Source: Nannocystis exedens (GTDB taxonomy: Bacteria > Myxococcota_A > Polyangia > Nannocystales > Nannocystaceae). From it: a DNA stretch of 64,000 bases. Location: positions 2,108,001 to 2,172,000 of the forward strand of contig NZ_NETK01000001.1 in NCBI RefSeq assembly GCF_002343915.1, written 5' to 3'. Each line of letters begins with the position of its first letter. Position 1 is the first letter of the stretch. Under the pieces are notes generated by a model. The model saw nothing but the letters and a program-made list of their open reading frames with translations. It ran no database searches and had not been told where the DNA came from. The translations under genes and the position numbers were made by a program. Of this stretch, positions 53,109-61,814 are shown in pieces.

Positions 53109-54572
53109 ATGAAAGCCACGATCCACCGCACCTGGACCTCCCTGCTCCCCGAGGGCGACGCCCACCCTTACCGCACCGGCGCCTGGCGGCCGCAGCTGAA
53201 CGAGTGGGACGCCGACGACCTCGACGTCGTCGCCGGCGCGATCCCGGACGACCTCGCCGGCCTCTACGTGCGCAACACCGAGAACCCGCTCGTCCCCGCC
53301 TTCGAGCGCTACCACCCGTTCGACGGCGACGGCATGCTGCACGCGATCCGCTTCGCCGGCGGCCGCGCCCGCTACCGCAACCGCATGGTCCCGACCCGCG
53401 CGCTCGCCCAGGAGCTCGCCGCCGGCGGCCCGCAGTACGCCGGCATCGCCGAGGACCCGCGCCTGTCGCGGCACCCCGGCTGGGGTGCGCGCGGCGGCAT
53501 GAAGGACGCCTCGAGCACCGACGTGATCGTCCACCGCGGCCGCGTTCTCTCGACCCACTACCAGTGCGGCGACGCCTACGCCTTCGACGCCGAGACGATG
53601 GAGCACCTCGGCATCGAGCCCTGGGTCCCGCAGGACACCGGCATCTCGGCGCACCCGAAGGTGTGCGCGCGGACCGGCGAGCTGCACTACTTCCGCTACG
53701 GCAAGGCCGCGCCGTACCTCCATTACGGCGTCGTCGACGCCCGCGGCGAGCGCGTGCACGACGTCGCGATCCCCCTGCCCGGCCCGCGCCTGCCGCACGA
53801 CATGGCCCTGTCGGCGCGCTTCGTCGTCTTCAATGACTTCCCGATCTTCTGGGACCCCGCGCTGTTGCCCCGCGGGATCCACCGCCCGCGCTGGGACCCC
53901 GCCATGCCGTCGCGCTTCGCCGTGCTGCCGCGCCGCGGCCGGACCGACGAGGTGCGGTGGTTCGAGGCCGCCGCGACCTACGCCCTCCACTTCGCCAACG
54001 CCTACGAGGACGGCGACGAGCTCGTGCTCGACGGCTACGCCCAGCGCGACCCGATGCCGCGCCCGCAGCCCGAGCTGCACGGCGAGTACGCCTGGCTCAT
54101 GCGCCAGGTCGACCTCGCCAGCCTGCGGCCGTCGCTGCGCCGCTGGCGGATGAACCTCGTCACCGGCGCCTGCCGCGAAGAGGACCTCTCGTCGACCCTG
54201 ACCGAGTTCCCGACGATCGACCCGCGCGTCGCCGGCGTGCGTCACCGCCACGTGTGGTCGATGACCGGCAAGCCCGGGTGGTTCTTGTTCAATGGCATCC
54301 TCCACACCGACCTCGACACCGGCCGCGAGCGCCACTTCGGCTTCGAAGACGGCGTCTACGCCAGCGAGGTCGCCGTCGCCCCGCGCCCGGGTGCGACCGG
54401 CGGAGACGACGCCTGGCTCGTCACCTTCGTCGGCGACGCCGTCCGCGACGTCTCCGAGTGCCAGATCTTCGCCGCCCACGACGTCGCCGCCGGCCCGGTC
54501 GCCCGCGTCCGCCTGCCCGAACGAATCGCCAGCGGCACGCACGCGACCTGGAGCTCGGCCTCGCAGCCCTGA
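53109..54572 (+). CDS. carotenoid oxygenase (RPE65/CCD family)
   Basis: A 487-residue protein of the carotenoid cleavage dioxygenase family, a seven-bladed propeller with iron held by four His. All four have counterparts: His182 (SAHPK), His230 (LPHDMALS), His294 (LHFANAYE) and His478 (SGTHATW). Phrases YVRNTENPLVPAFERYHPFD and FDGDGMLHAIRF are typical. The enzyme cleaves a carotenoid or stilbene double bond to aldehydes or ketones. Next to a desaturase-like oxidase and a BVMO/SDR pair it fits apocarotenoid metabolism. No signal peptide. Confidence 0.92.
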   Translation: MKATIHRTWTSLLPEGDAHPYRTGAWRPQLNEWDADDLDVVAGAIPDDLAGLYVRNTENPLVPAFERYHPFDGDGMLHAIRFAGGRARYRNRMVPTRALAQELAAGGPQYAGIAEDPRLSRHPGWGARGGMKDASSTDVIVHRGRVLSTHYQCGDAYAFDAETMEHLGIEPWVPQDTGISAHPKVCARTGELHYFRYGKAAPYLHYGVVDARGERVHDVAIPLPGPRLPHDMALSARFVVFNDFPIFWDPALLPRGIHRPRWDPAMPSRFAVLPRRGRTDEVRWFEAAATYALHFANAYEDGDELVLDGYAQRDPMPRPQPELHGEYAWLMRQVDLASLRPSLRRWRMNLVTGACREEDLSSTLTEFPTIDPRVAGVRHRHVWSMTGKPGWFLFNGILHTDLDTGRERHFGFEDGVYASEVAVAPRPGATGGDDAWLVTFVGDAVRDVSECQIFAAHDVAAGPVARVRLPERIASGTHATWSSASQP

Positions 54573-54634
54573 ACGACCGAGACTCGCAGGCCTCCGCGCG
54601 TTTGGTCGCCGCCCGGACCGATCGTTCTCCTGGT

Positions 54635-54650
54635 ATGTCCCGAAGGACAT
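54635..54650 (+). terminator. ATGTCC-CGAA-GGACAT hairpin
   Basis: A perfect 6-bp stem, CGAA loop, followed by TTTG, 62 nt after the carotenoid oxygenase stop. A further palindrome TGGACATGTCCA lies at 54711-54722 in the same gap. Confidence 0.6.
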
Positions 54651-54860
54651 TTGAACGAGTGCGACGCGCCGCGCTCCGCTGCCGCCCCCCGCGATGTCCG
54701 CCTGTCTCCATGGACATGTCCAAAAGACCTGTACGCAGCGGTCGACGGCCGGATCCACGACGCGCGCCGCTGCCGAGCTGCCGCGCGAGAGATGTCGAGA
54801 GGCGGCATTGTCGGCCGCGTTCGACGGGCCGGGGTCACGGCGCCCGCGGCCGCGGCCGAT

Positions 54861-56360
54861 TCAACCGTCCTGTGCCATCGCCCGGCGCAGCCGCGGCGGC
54901 CACGGGGCGACGCGGGCCGCTGCCATCACGACCCGCGCCAGGCGACCGCGCGGCGGGAGCGGCTGCACCAGCGTCCGCGGCCGGCCCTCGTCGGCCCACA
55001 CCGCCTCGGCCGCGCGCCAGCCCGACGCCGCGGCGCTCTCCATCGACGACGGCAGGCCGGTGCGCGTCCAGTCGCCCGCCAGCAGCAGCCCCGCGACGGC
55101 GCTGCGCACGGAAGGCCGGCGGGCCTCGAAGCCGGGCCGCGGGGCCTGCACGGCCAGCGGGATCCGGTGCACCGCGGCGTGGCGCAGGATCGCCGCCCTC
55201 GCCGCCGGCAGGTTCTCCTCCAGCTCGCGCCGGGTCCGCTCGACGATCGCCGCGTCGCTCCAGCGAGCCACCCGATCGGCGTCGATGATGTTGCTGCCGA
55301 CCAGCGACGGCCGGCCGGCCCAGCCGGGATAGATATTCGCATAATCGTAAAAGTCGCAGTTCAGATCGTCGGGCGCGTACGCACGGGCCCAGAATTGCCG
55401 GCTGGTGATCCGCCGATCGAACCACAAGTACACGCTGATGTACGGCACCGGCGAGAACCACCGCAGCGAATCGAGCCCCGCCCGCGCCTGCCACGATTCG
55501 GGCAGCAGGGCCGCGAGGTCGCCCGGCGGCAGCGTGCTGACGACGTGGCGCGCGCGGACGATCCGGCCGTCGGCCAGCCGCACCCCGCTCGCCCGCGTGT
55601 CGGTGCCGAGGAGCTGCGTCGCCGTCGTGCCCGTCCACACCGGGTGGCCCGCCGCTTCGACGGCGGCCCGGGCCGCCGGCGCGAACAAATCGCCGAGCCC
55701 GACGCCGGGGAAGCCGACCCGCACCGCGTCGCGGGTGATCGCGTGATGGAACGCGCGGAGCAGCGAGCCGGCCGAGCAGCGCCCCAGCGGCGTGTTCAGG
55801 ATCGACATCGCCGCGAATTGCCAGTAGCGGCGCTGCATCGCCGGCGTCACCCCGAGGGTGGTCAGCGCCGCGCCTCCGTCGAGGCCGTCGAGCTCGAGCA
55901 CGCCTCGCTCGTCGAGCCCGAGCGCCACCCCGGCCGCCGCCGCGTTGGAGGCCAGGTCGAGCAGCCCGAGCGCCGGATCGGCGCGCAGGCTCGCCAGCAG
56001 CTGCACCGGCGGCGGCAGCGACGAGCGGCGCAGCTCGATGGCCCGGGCCCCGTCGAACATCGTGTAGAGCAGCGACTCCGGCTCCCACACCACGCGGTCC
56101 CCCGTGTCCAGCCGTTTCAGCAGGCTGAGGAAGTTGGAATAACAATCGGTGACGATGTGCGGCCCGACGTGCACTGGGTCGCCGGTGGTCGGGTCCGCCC
56201 AGCTGCGCGCCCGCCCGCCGAGGAGCTCGTCGCGCTCGACGACGGCGAGGCGCAGGCCGGCGTCGAGCAGGCCGACCGCGCAGGTCAAGCCGGCGATGCC
56301 GCCGCCGAGGATCACGACATCGAACTCGAGCGCGGCCGGCACCTGCGGCAAGCGTCGCAC
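54861..56360 (-). CDS. FAD-dependent phytoene-desaturase/HpnE-like oxidase
   Basis: A 499-residue flavoprotein. The N-terminal dinucleotide motif is VVILGGGIAGLTCAVGLLDA, followed by VVERDELLGGRARSW, the signature of the carotenoid desaturase/squalene-associated oxidase superfamily. The C-terminal FAD motif is GLLLAGDWTRTGLPSSMESA with AAASGWRAAEA. Typical substrates are long isoprenoids such as phytoene or hydroxysqualene, which need no soluble cofactor besides FAD. It converges on the carotenoid oxygenase and diverges from an SRPBCC gene 56 bp away. Whether it is CrtI-like or HpnE-like cannot be settled here. Confidence 0.88.
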   Translation of the reverse strand: MRRLPQVPAALEFDVVILGGGIAGLTCAVGLLDAGLRLAVVERDELLGGRARSWADPTTGDPVHVGPHIVTDCYSNFLSLLKRLDTGDRVVWEPESLLYTMFDGARAIELRRSSLPPPVQLLASLRADPALGLLDLASNAAAAGVALGLDERGVLELDGLDGGAALTTLGVTPAMQRRYWQFAAMSILNTPLGRCSAGSLLRAFHHAITRDAVRVGFPGVGLGDLFAPAARAAVEAAGHPVWTGTTATQLLGTDTRASGVRLADGRIVRARHVVSTLPPGDLAALLPESWQARAGLDSLRWFSPVPYISVYLWFDRRITSRQFWARAYAPDDLNCDFYDYANIYPGWAGRPSLVGSNIIDADRVARWSDAAIVERTRRELEENLPAARAAILRHAAVHRIPLAVQAPRPGFEARRPSVRSAVAGLLLAGDWTRTGLPSSMESAAASGWRAAEAVWADEGRPRTLVQPLPPRGRLARVVMAAARVAPWPPRLRRAMAQDG

Positions 56361-56415
56361 CGCGCGACGCGCCCGTCAAACGGCCGCGCCCGGCCGCGTC
56401 TGCTAGCTTCCCGGC

Positions 56416-56862
56416 ATGCCGGCGTTTCACCTCCGGAGCGACTGGACGTTCCTCGCGCCTCCCGAACGGCTGTGGCCGCTGATCGCCGATTCACCGCAGT
56501 ACCCTCGCTGGTGGCCGGGCTTCGAGCGGGCTGAGCAGGTCGACGACGACGGCGGCGTCGTCCGCTGTCGCGTCCGCGGCGACTTCGGCCTCACCCTCGA
56601 GTTCGTCCAGCACGTCGTGGTGCGCGAGCCGCCGCGGCGGCTCGAGTTCCGCGCCGACGGCGACCTCGTCGGTCGCGGCACCTGGGCGCTCGCCGTTCAC
56701 GGCGGCGGCACGCGCGTCGTCATGCTGTGGGAGGTCGACCTGGGCCGCGCCTGGCTGCGCACGCTGAGCCGGCTGCCGCCCGTGAAGCGGTGGATGGCCC
56801 GCAGCCACCACCGCGTGATGGAGCAGGGCCGCCGCAGCCTGGCCGCCCTGCTCGGCGAATGA
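56416..56862 (+). CDS. SRPBCC (polyketide-cyclase/START-like) protein
   Basis: A 148-residue protein. The helix-grip fold is clear from FLAPPERLWPLIADSPQYPR, WWPGFERAEQVDDDGGVVRC and EFVQHVVVREPPRRLEFRAD, ending in a long helix (KRWMARSHHRVMEQGRRSLA). Such proteins bind hydrophobic ligands in a cavity. It diverges from the isoprenoid oxidase with 55 bp between starts, so it may carry or process an isoprenoid. No signal peptide. Confidence 0.85.
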   Translation: MPAFHLRSDWTFLAPPERLWPLIADSPQYPRWWPGFERAEQVDDDGGVVRCRVRGDFGLTLEFVQHVVVREPPRRLEFRADGDLVGRGTWALAVHGGGTRVVMLWEVDLGRAWLRTLSRLPPVKRWMARSHHRVMEQGRRSLAALLGE

Positions 56863-56943
56863 GCCCGGCCCTGTCCCGGCCACCGCCTGCCGCGCTCTTG
56901 CCCCGACCTTCGAGTTCCTTGCACCGGCAAGAATCGCCGCCGG

Positions 56944-57126
56944 CTACTCGCGCTCCTTGTGCACGATGGTCGCGTCCGGAGACGGCGTCATCACCACTTC
57001 GTGCCCGTTCGGGAACCTCACCCGGTAGGCCGGCGACTCCTCGGGGCCGAGGACTTCGACGATCTCGCCGACCAGCGGTGCGTTCAGAGCATTCACGCGG
57101 ATGAAGTCTCCCACCTGTGCCCTCAT
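56944..57126 (-). CDS. DUF1918-family small protein
   Basis: A 60-residue protein starting MRAQVGDFIRVNALNAPLVG with AAGGGAC before the ATG. The pattern (GEIVEVLGPEESPAYRVRFP, NGHEVVMTPSPDATIVHKE) matches DUF1918, a small SH3-like barrel of unknown role, often a single-copy gene in high-GC bacteria. An earlier in-frame ATG at 57165 is not favoured because the family starts at the later site. Confidence 0.85.
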   Translation of the reverse strand: MRAQVGDFIRVNALNAPLVGEIVEVLGPEESPAYRVRFPNGHEVVMTPSPDATIVHKERE

Positions 57127-57277
57127 GATAAGTCCCTTCGTGGATTTTTCCGCTCCGCATGTCAAGCGAGCTCGACAGCTCCGCGCGACCTTCGGAGCGA
57201 CGAGATAAATCGTTTCGGGGGGATGGACGACGGTCCGAGGTGTCTACAATCATCAGCGCCCGGTCCACCGGCAGTCG

Positions 57278-57937
57278 CTATCGAATCACCAGATCTTCGG
57301 GAGAGCGCGGGGCGATCTCGTAGATATCCTCGTATTGAAACGCGAGGCCCGTGACCTCGAGCGTCTGGCCGGCCGCGAGCGCCATCAGCACCGGGACGTC
57401 GAAGTCGGCGGAGACGTGGACGAAGATCTGGGTCTCTCCCGAGCCGTCGTCGACCCACAGTTTGTAGCCGTAGGGGGCGTCGTCGACGAAGGTCTTCGTC
57501 ACCGGCGCAGTGACTCGCACCAGGCGGCCCTCGACGTCCTCGTCGACGTCGCCGGTGGCGATCGGGGCCGCAGTCACCGCCATGGTTTTTCCCAAAGACA
57601 TCACGCCGGACGGCTCGGCCGTCACGACCCGCATGTTCGCCATCTGTCCGAGCACGCCGGTGACCTCCACCTCCTCGCCGAGCGAGAGGGACGCCGCTTC
57701 GTCCATCTTGATGTAGATGCCCGCGCCGTCGTCGGCGATGGCGAAGCCGTGCTCGGAGGTCGCCGAGGTGAACGTGTCGGGCGCCACCGAGACGCGGCCC
57801 TTCACCGTCACCTCCGTACCATCTTCCTGCGCCCGCGCGGCGGCGATCGACAGGTCCGTCGCCTCCGGCTCGCGGCACGCGGTGGCCAGGAAGAGAGCGG
57901 CGAGCACGGGGCGGAGCGAGCGGCGAGCGAGCGACAT
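57278..57937 (-). CDS. OB-fold lipoprotein
   Basis: A 219-residue lipoprotein. The signal ends in LATAC (Cys21). The mature part has two beta-barrel-like OB segments (DGTEVTVKGRVSVAPDTF, HGFAIADDGAGIYIKMD, EEVEVTGVLGQMANMRVV) and a second set after residue 120 (RLVRVTAPVTKTFVDDAPYG, SGETQIFVHVS, GQTLEVTGLAFQYEDIYEI). This is the pattern of nuclease-associated OB/DUF5689-like domains in secreted proteins. No catalytic residues are recognised. Confidence 0.78.
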   Translation of the reverse strand: MSLARRSLRPVLAALFLATACREPEATDLSIAAARAQEDGTEVTVKGRVSVAPDTFTSATSEHGFAIADDGAGIYIKMDEAASLSLGEEVEVTGVLGQMANMRVVTAEPSGVMSLGKTMAVTAAPIATGDVDEDVEGRLVRVTAPVTKTFVDDAPYGYKLWVDDGSGETQIFVHVSADFDVPVLMALAAGQTLEVTGLAFQYEDIYEIAPRSPEDLVIR

Positions 57938-58083
57938 GACGACTCGAGGATAACCCCTTCGCTGCAGAGCACGCGAGCCGAGCTCGCCCCCCCGAGCTCG
58001 CTCGGTCGAAGGGCGCGACCGAGCTCATCAAAAAGGAGCGGCCGACCTCTTCCTGCGCGCTCGCCTCACGCGCGCGGTGCGGC

Positions 58084-58665
58084 CTACCGGCGTTTCGGGC
58101 GGAGCTCGCCGAGCAGGCGTCGGCCGACCGCGAGGAGGTGATGGCGCAGCGTGTCGTCGTCGACGCTCGCGTACTCGGGGGCGCCGCCGGCGATCGCCAG
58201 CCCGGTGAACACGACGTGCACGGTGATCGCGTCACCGAGGCCGGGATTGTCGCCCGCGAGGACCGTTCTCATCCGCGTCCGGAGATCCTCGCCGCGCGGC
58301 GCCGCGAATGACCGGTTCACGACCCGCCGGATCCCCGGGTCGCTGTTGTAAAGCCCGAGCAGCAAGCGCTGGCGGACGATGAGCGCGACGAAACCGCTCA
58401 GCGCGTGATCGATCTGCGCCGCCCGGCTCGGCTTCGTCCGCGCCGCCTCGATGATCTGCTCGAGCTCGTGCAGCGTGGGCGCCGCGACCGCCTCGGCGAT
58501 CTCGTCCTTGGTCTTGAAGTAGTAGTAGACCGCCGCCTTCGTCACGCCGAGCTCGTCGGCGATCATCTGCAGCGACGTGCCCTCCACGCCGTGTTCGCAG
58601 AACAACTTCAGCGCGGTGTCGAGCAGGCGCGATCGAGTGGCGTTGGCGGCGGTGCTGGCGGTCAT
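58084..58665 (-). CDS. TetR-family regulator of the P450 operon
   Basis: A 193-residue repressor with a textbook helix-turn-helix (RSRLLDTALKLFCEHGVEGT, SLQMIADELGVTKAAVYYYF, KTKDEIAEAV). The rest is a helical ligand domain (DHALSGFVALIVRQRLLLGL). It diverges from the P450-ferredoxin operon, with 174 bp between starts holding two 16-18-bp palindromes. It should repress both itself and the P450 and be released by a small ligand, perhaps the P450 substrate. Confidence 0.92.
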   Translation of the reverse strand: MTASTAANATRSRLLDTALKLFCEHGVEGTSLQMIADELGVTKAAVYYYFKTKDEIAEAVAAPTLHELEQIIEAARTKPSRAAQIDHALSGFVALIVRQRLLLGLYNSDPGIRRVVNRSFAAPRGEDLRTRMRTVLAGDNPGLGDAITVHVVFTGLAIAGGAPEYASVDDDTLRHHLLAVGRRLLGELRPKRR

Positions 58666-58743
58666 CTGCCCTCCTCGCGGGCGGCGAGACAGTACCGCGC
58701 TCCTCGCCGTCCCGCGATCGGCTCGTGGGCTTCAAACCACACA

Positions 58744-58783
58744 CTAGCCGATCGGCTTGCACCACACTAGCCGATCGGCTAGT
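58744..58783. promoter_or_regulatory. two TetR operators, CTAGCCGATCGGCTAG
   Basis: The site at 58767-58782 is a perfect 16-bp palindrome, 18 bp with flanking A and T. A second copy at 58744-58759 matches at 15 of 16 positions. They are 23 bp apart and lie 57-96 bp before the P450 start and 79-118 bp before the TetR start. Confidence 0.8.
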
Positions 58784-58839
58784 TTGACGCGCCGCGAGAG
58801 GGTCACCTTCCGCATACGTATCGACTCGAGGTGAAAACC

Positions 58840-60039
58840 ATGTCCGCCGAGCTCATTTCGCCGCTCCCCATCGCCCGAACCTGCCCGTACGCCCCGCCTG
58901 CCGAGCACCGCCGGCTCCGCGAGGAGGCCCCGATCGCCAGGGTCAAGCTGCCCAATGGTCGGACTGCGTGGGCCGTCACCAAGCACGAGCACATCCGGAC
59001 GGTCCTGTCCGACCCGCGGTTCAGCTCGAATCGGCGTGATCCCGGCTTTCCCTCGCTGTCGCGCGAGCCGCCGCCGGCGAGCGACCTCAAGCCGCTGCTG
59101 CTCGAATTGGACCCGCCCGAGCACGGGCAGGTCCGGCGCGGCGTGCTCGGCGAGTTCACGGTCCAGCGGACGCAGGCGCTCGGACCGCGCATTCAGCAGA
59201 TCGTCGACGAGCACATCGACGCGATGCTGGCCGGTCCGCGCCCCGTCGATCTCGTGCAGGCGTTCTCGCTGCCGGTGCCGTCGCTGGTGATCTGCGAGCT
59301 GCTCGGCGTGCCCTACGCCGATCACGAATTCTTCCAGAAGCGCTCGGCGACGCTGGTCAATCAGCAGAACACGGCCGAGGAGATCGGGCGCGCGGTCGGC
59401 GAGCTCATGATGTATCTGGGCAAGCTGGTGGCCGCCAAGGCGCAGGATCCCACCGACGACCTGCTGGGCCGCCAGATCCGCAAGCAGCGCGAGAGCGGCG
59501 CGGTCGACTACGAGGACCTGGTCTCCATGGCGTTCCTCCTCCTGATCGCCGGGCACGAGACCACCGCCAACATGATCTCGCTGAGCACCCTGGTGCTCTT
59601 GCAGCAGCCCGAGAAGCTGGCCGCCCTCCAGGCCGATCCCACAAAGACCCTCGGCGCGGTCGAGGAGTTGCTGCGCTACTTCACGATCGCCGAGCACGCG
59701 CTCGGTCGCGTCGCCCGGGAGGACGTCGAGCTCGGCGGCGTGCTCATCCGCGCGGGCGAGGGCGTGCTCCTGCTGGCCAACACGGGCAACCGCGATCCGG
59801 AGGTGTTCGGCAACGCCGACGAGCTCGACCTCGAACGCGGCGCGCGCAACCACCTCGCGTTCGGCTTCGGCCCGCACCAGTGCCTGGGTCAGAACCTCGC
59901 CCGCCTGGAGCTGCAGATCGTCATCGACACCCTGTTCCGGCGGATCCCCGGGCTGCGCCCCGCCGTGCCGGTGGAGACGCTCTCGTTCAAGGACGACGCC
60001 ACCGTCTACGGGATCCGCGAGTTCCCGGTCACCTGGTGA
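58840..60039 (+). CDS. cytochrome P450 (CYP105-like)
   Basis: A 399-residue soluble P450. The ATG at 58840 is preferred over a GTG at 58831 because GAGGTG then serves as ribosome site. The I-helix motif is AGHETT (238-242), the ExxR pair is in EELLRYF, and the haem loop FGFGPHQCLGQNLAR holds Cys348. Short length and FGxGxHxCLG mark a bacterial class I P450 fed by ferredoxin. A [3Fe-4S] ferredoxin gene follows 33 bp downstream, as in CYP105 operons. TetR with twin operators controls it. Substrate unknown; xenobiotic or secondary-metabolite oxidation is likely. Confidence 0.95.
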   Translation: MSAELISPLPIARTCPYAPPAEHRRLREEAPIARVKLPNGRTAWAVTKHEHIRTVLSDPRFSSNRRDPGFPSLSREPPPASDLKPLLLELDPPEHGQVRRGVLGEFTVQRTQALGPRIQQIVDEHIDAMLAGPRPVDLVQAFSLPVPSLVICELLGVPYADHEFFQKRSATLVNQQNTAEEIGRAVGELMMYLGKLVAAKAQDPTDDLLGRQIRKQRESGAVDYEDLVSMAFLLLIAGHETTANMISLSTLVLLQQPEKLAALQADPTKTLGAVEELLRYFTIAEHALGRVAREDVELGGVLIRAGEGVLLLANTGNRDPEVFGNADELDLERGARNHLAFGFGPHQCLGQNLARLELQIVIDTLFRRIPGLRPAVPVETLSFKDDATVYGIREFPVTW

Positions 60040-60072
60040 GCGCGGCGCGATCGACTTCGAGGAGCCACGACC

Positions 60073-60270
60073 ATGCGAATCATCATCGACGAGAACAAGT
60101 GCTGCGGGGCCGGCCAGTGCGTGCTGATCGCGCCCCGGGTGTTCGACCAGCGGGACGACGGCATCGTGATCCTGCTCGACGAGGCGCCCCCGAAGGAGCT
60201 GCACGCCGCCGTCCGCGAAGCGGCGTGCGTGTGCCCCGGCGCCGCCATCGCCCTCGAAGAGCGCCCGTGA
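60073..60270 (+). CDS. [3Fe-4S] ferredoxin
   Basis: A 65-residue ferredoxin starting MRIIIDENKCCGAGQCVLIA. The cluster ligands fit C-x5-C near the N-terminus and CVCPG near the end, with Ala where a fourth Cys would sit, so a [3Fe-4S] cluster is expected. It is 33 bp after the P450 and should be its electron donor; no ferredoxin reductase gene is in the window. Confidence 0.93.
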   Translation: MRIIIDENKCCGAGQCVLIAPRVFDQRDDGIVILLDEAPPKELHAAVREAACVCPGAAIALEERP

Positions 60271-60284
60271 CGCTCGACGTGGCG

Positions 60285-60321
60285 GCCCGGCGCTCGGGGG
60301 CATGTCCCCGGGACGCCGGGC
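60285..60321 (+). terminator. compound hairpin after ferredoxin
   Basis: GCCCGGCG (60285-60292) pairs with CGCCGGGC (60314-60321), and inside it CGGGG pairs with CCCCG. It lies 15 nt after the ferredoxin stop and closes the P450 operon before the insertion sequence. Confidence 0.6.
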
Positions 60322-60401
60322 CCGCCCGGGGCGCGAGAGCGAGCTCGCGCGGGCGCACAGGAGCGAGCAGAGCCGCTCCGCGACGCGCCGCCAAAAAAAT
60401 T

Positions 60402-61740
60402 GGCTCTTCAGGGTTGAGGGTGGCGCAGGTTGCGCGCGAAATCGCGCCGTGATATCGTGCGCGAAATGGCAGAGACCGAACTCTACGCCCGAATTCTCGG
60501 TATCGAGGCTCCCTGGAGAGTTGCTGCGGTGAAGCTGCAGCTCGGGCAGGGGCAGATCGTCATCGAGGTCGAGCACGACCCCGATGTGCCGACGACGTGC
60601 CCGGAGTGTGGCCAGGCTGTTCCCCGTCACGATACGCGGACTCGCCGATGGCGGCACCTCGATACGTGTCAGTATCGGACGATCATCGAAGCCGGCGTAC
60701 CGCGGACGTCGTGCCCGAAGCACGGTACGCTCACGATGCGCGTCTCATGGGCGGACGGTAGCGCTCGGCTCACCGCGCTGTTCGAGGCGCTCGTGATCGA
60801 CTGGCTCCGCGATGCGCCGATTGCAGTGGTCGCGGAGCGCCTCGGGCTCTCGTGGGATCAGGTCGCCGGCGTCCAGGAGCGTGCAGTACAACGCGGACTC
60901 GAGCGCCGCGAGGTCGCGCTGCCGGAGATGCTCGCCGTCGACGAGACCTCCTTCCAGCGGCGCCACGAGTACGTCACGATCGTGCATGACCCGAAGTCCG
61001 CCAGCAAGCGGGTCATCCACGTCGCCGACGGACGCGGCAAGGGGGCCCTCAAGGGCTTCCTGAGCGGCTTTTCGCGCCCAGAGAGGGCTGCGGTCTCCGT
61101 GGTCGTCATGGACATGCACGAGCCCTACATTCAAGCTGTCCGCGAGGCCATCCCCGATGGCGACGCGAAGATCGCCTTCGACAAGTACCACGTCGCCGCG
61201 CGCCTCGGTCAAGCCGTCGACCACGTGCGACGCGAGGAACACCGCGCTCTCCACGGCCTCGGCGACAACCGGCTCAAGGGCACCAAGTACCTCTGGCTGC
61301 GCAACCCCGAACGGATGAGCAAGGAGGTCTGGGACGACTTCGAGGCGCTGCGGACGAGCTCGCTGCGGACGGCCCGCGCGTGGGCGCTCAAGGAGGCGGC
61401 GATGGAGGTCTGGGAGCACACCTCGCCGAGCAACATGCGGGACCAATGGGGCATGTGGTACGATTGGGCTATCCGCTCTCGCCTGGAGCCGATGAAGGCC
61501 GCCGCGCGCATGGTCAAAAATCACCTCGGCGGCATCATCCATGCAGCCACCGAACGGATCACCAACGCCTCTGCCGAGGGCCTTAACTCGGTCATCCAGA
61601 AGCTCAAGTACGTCGCCCGCGGCTTCCGTAACCGCGACCGCTTCCGAGCTGCGATCTACTTCCACCTCGGCGGCCTCGACCTCTATCCTGCCGGGATCAC
61701 GCGCTGAGTCAGCGGTATCCACCACAAACCCTGAAGAGCC
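60402..61740 (+). mobile_element. ISL3-family insertion sequence, 1339 bp, complete
   Basis: Terminal inverted repeats of 22 bp (60402-60423 and 61719-61740) agree at 19 positions and begin GGCTCTTCAGGGTT, the ISL3-type start. An exact 8-bp target duplication AAAAAATT flanks it (60394-60401 and 61741-61748). One intact transposase gene lies inside. The target is an A/T run in very GC-rich DNA, as ISL3 elements prefer. Insertion between the ferredoxin and the dihaem gene breaks no gene. The exact duplication suggests recent insertion. Confidence 0.95.
60466..61707 (+). CDS. ISL3-family transposase
   Basis: A 413-residue DDE transposase. The N-terminal zinc finger has CPECGQAVPRHD and a second Cys pair (TSCPKHG). 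A helix-turn-helix follows (AVVAERLGLSWDQVAGVQER). Catalytic acids are in LAVDETSFQRRHEY, VVMDMHEPYIQAV and NASAEGLNSVIQKLKY. Length is normal for ISL3 and the frame is intact, so the enzyme may be active. ATG at 60466 is chosen because the zinc-finger domain begins soon after. Confidence 0.95.
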   Translation: MAETELYARILGIEAPWRVAAVKLQLGQGQIVIEVEHDPDVPTTCPECGQAVPRHDTRTRRWRHLDTCQYRTIIEAGVPRTSCPKHGTLTMRVSWADGSARLTALFEALVIDWLRDAPIAVVAERLGLSWDQVAGVQERAVQRGLERREVALPEMLAVDETSFQRRHEYVTIVHDPKSASKRVIHVADGRGKGALKGFLSGFSRPERAAVSVVVMDMHEPYIQAVREAIPDGDAKIAFDKYHVAARLGQAVDHVRREEHRALHGLGDNRLKGTKYLWLRNPERMSKEVWDDFEALRTSSLRTARAWALKEAAMEVWEHTSPSNMRDQWGMWYDWAIRSRLEPMKAAARMVKNHLGGIIHAATERITNASAEGLNSVIQKLKYVARGFRNRDRFRAAIYFHLGGLDLYPAGITR

Positions 61741-61814
61741 AAAAAATTTCGGACCGTGTCGATCCTGCGGGCCCTCGTTCGACGTGCCAGTGGAACCGGG
61801 CAAGGAGGAGAGAC

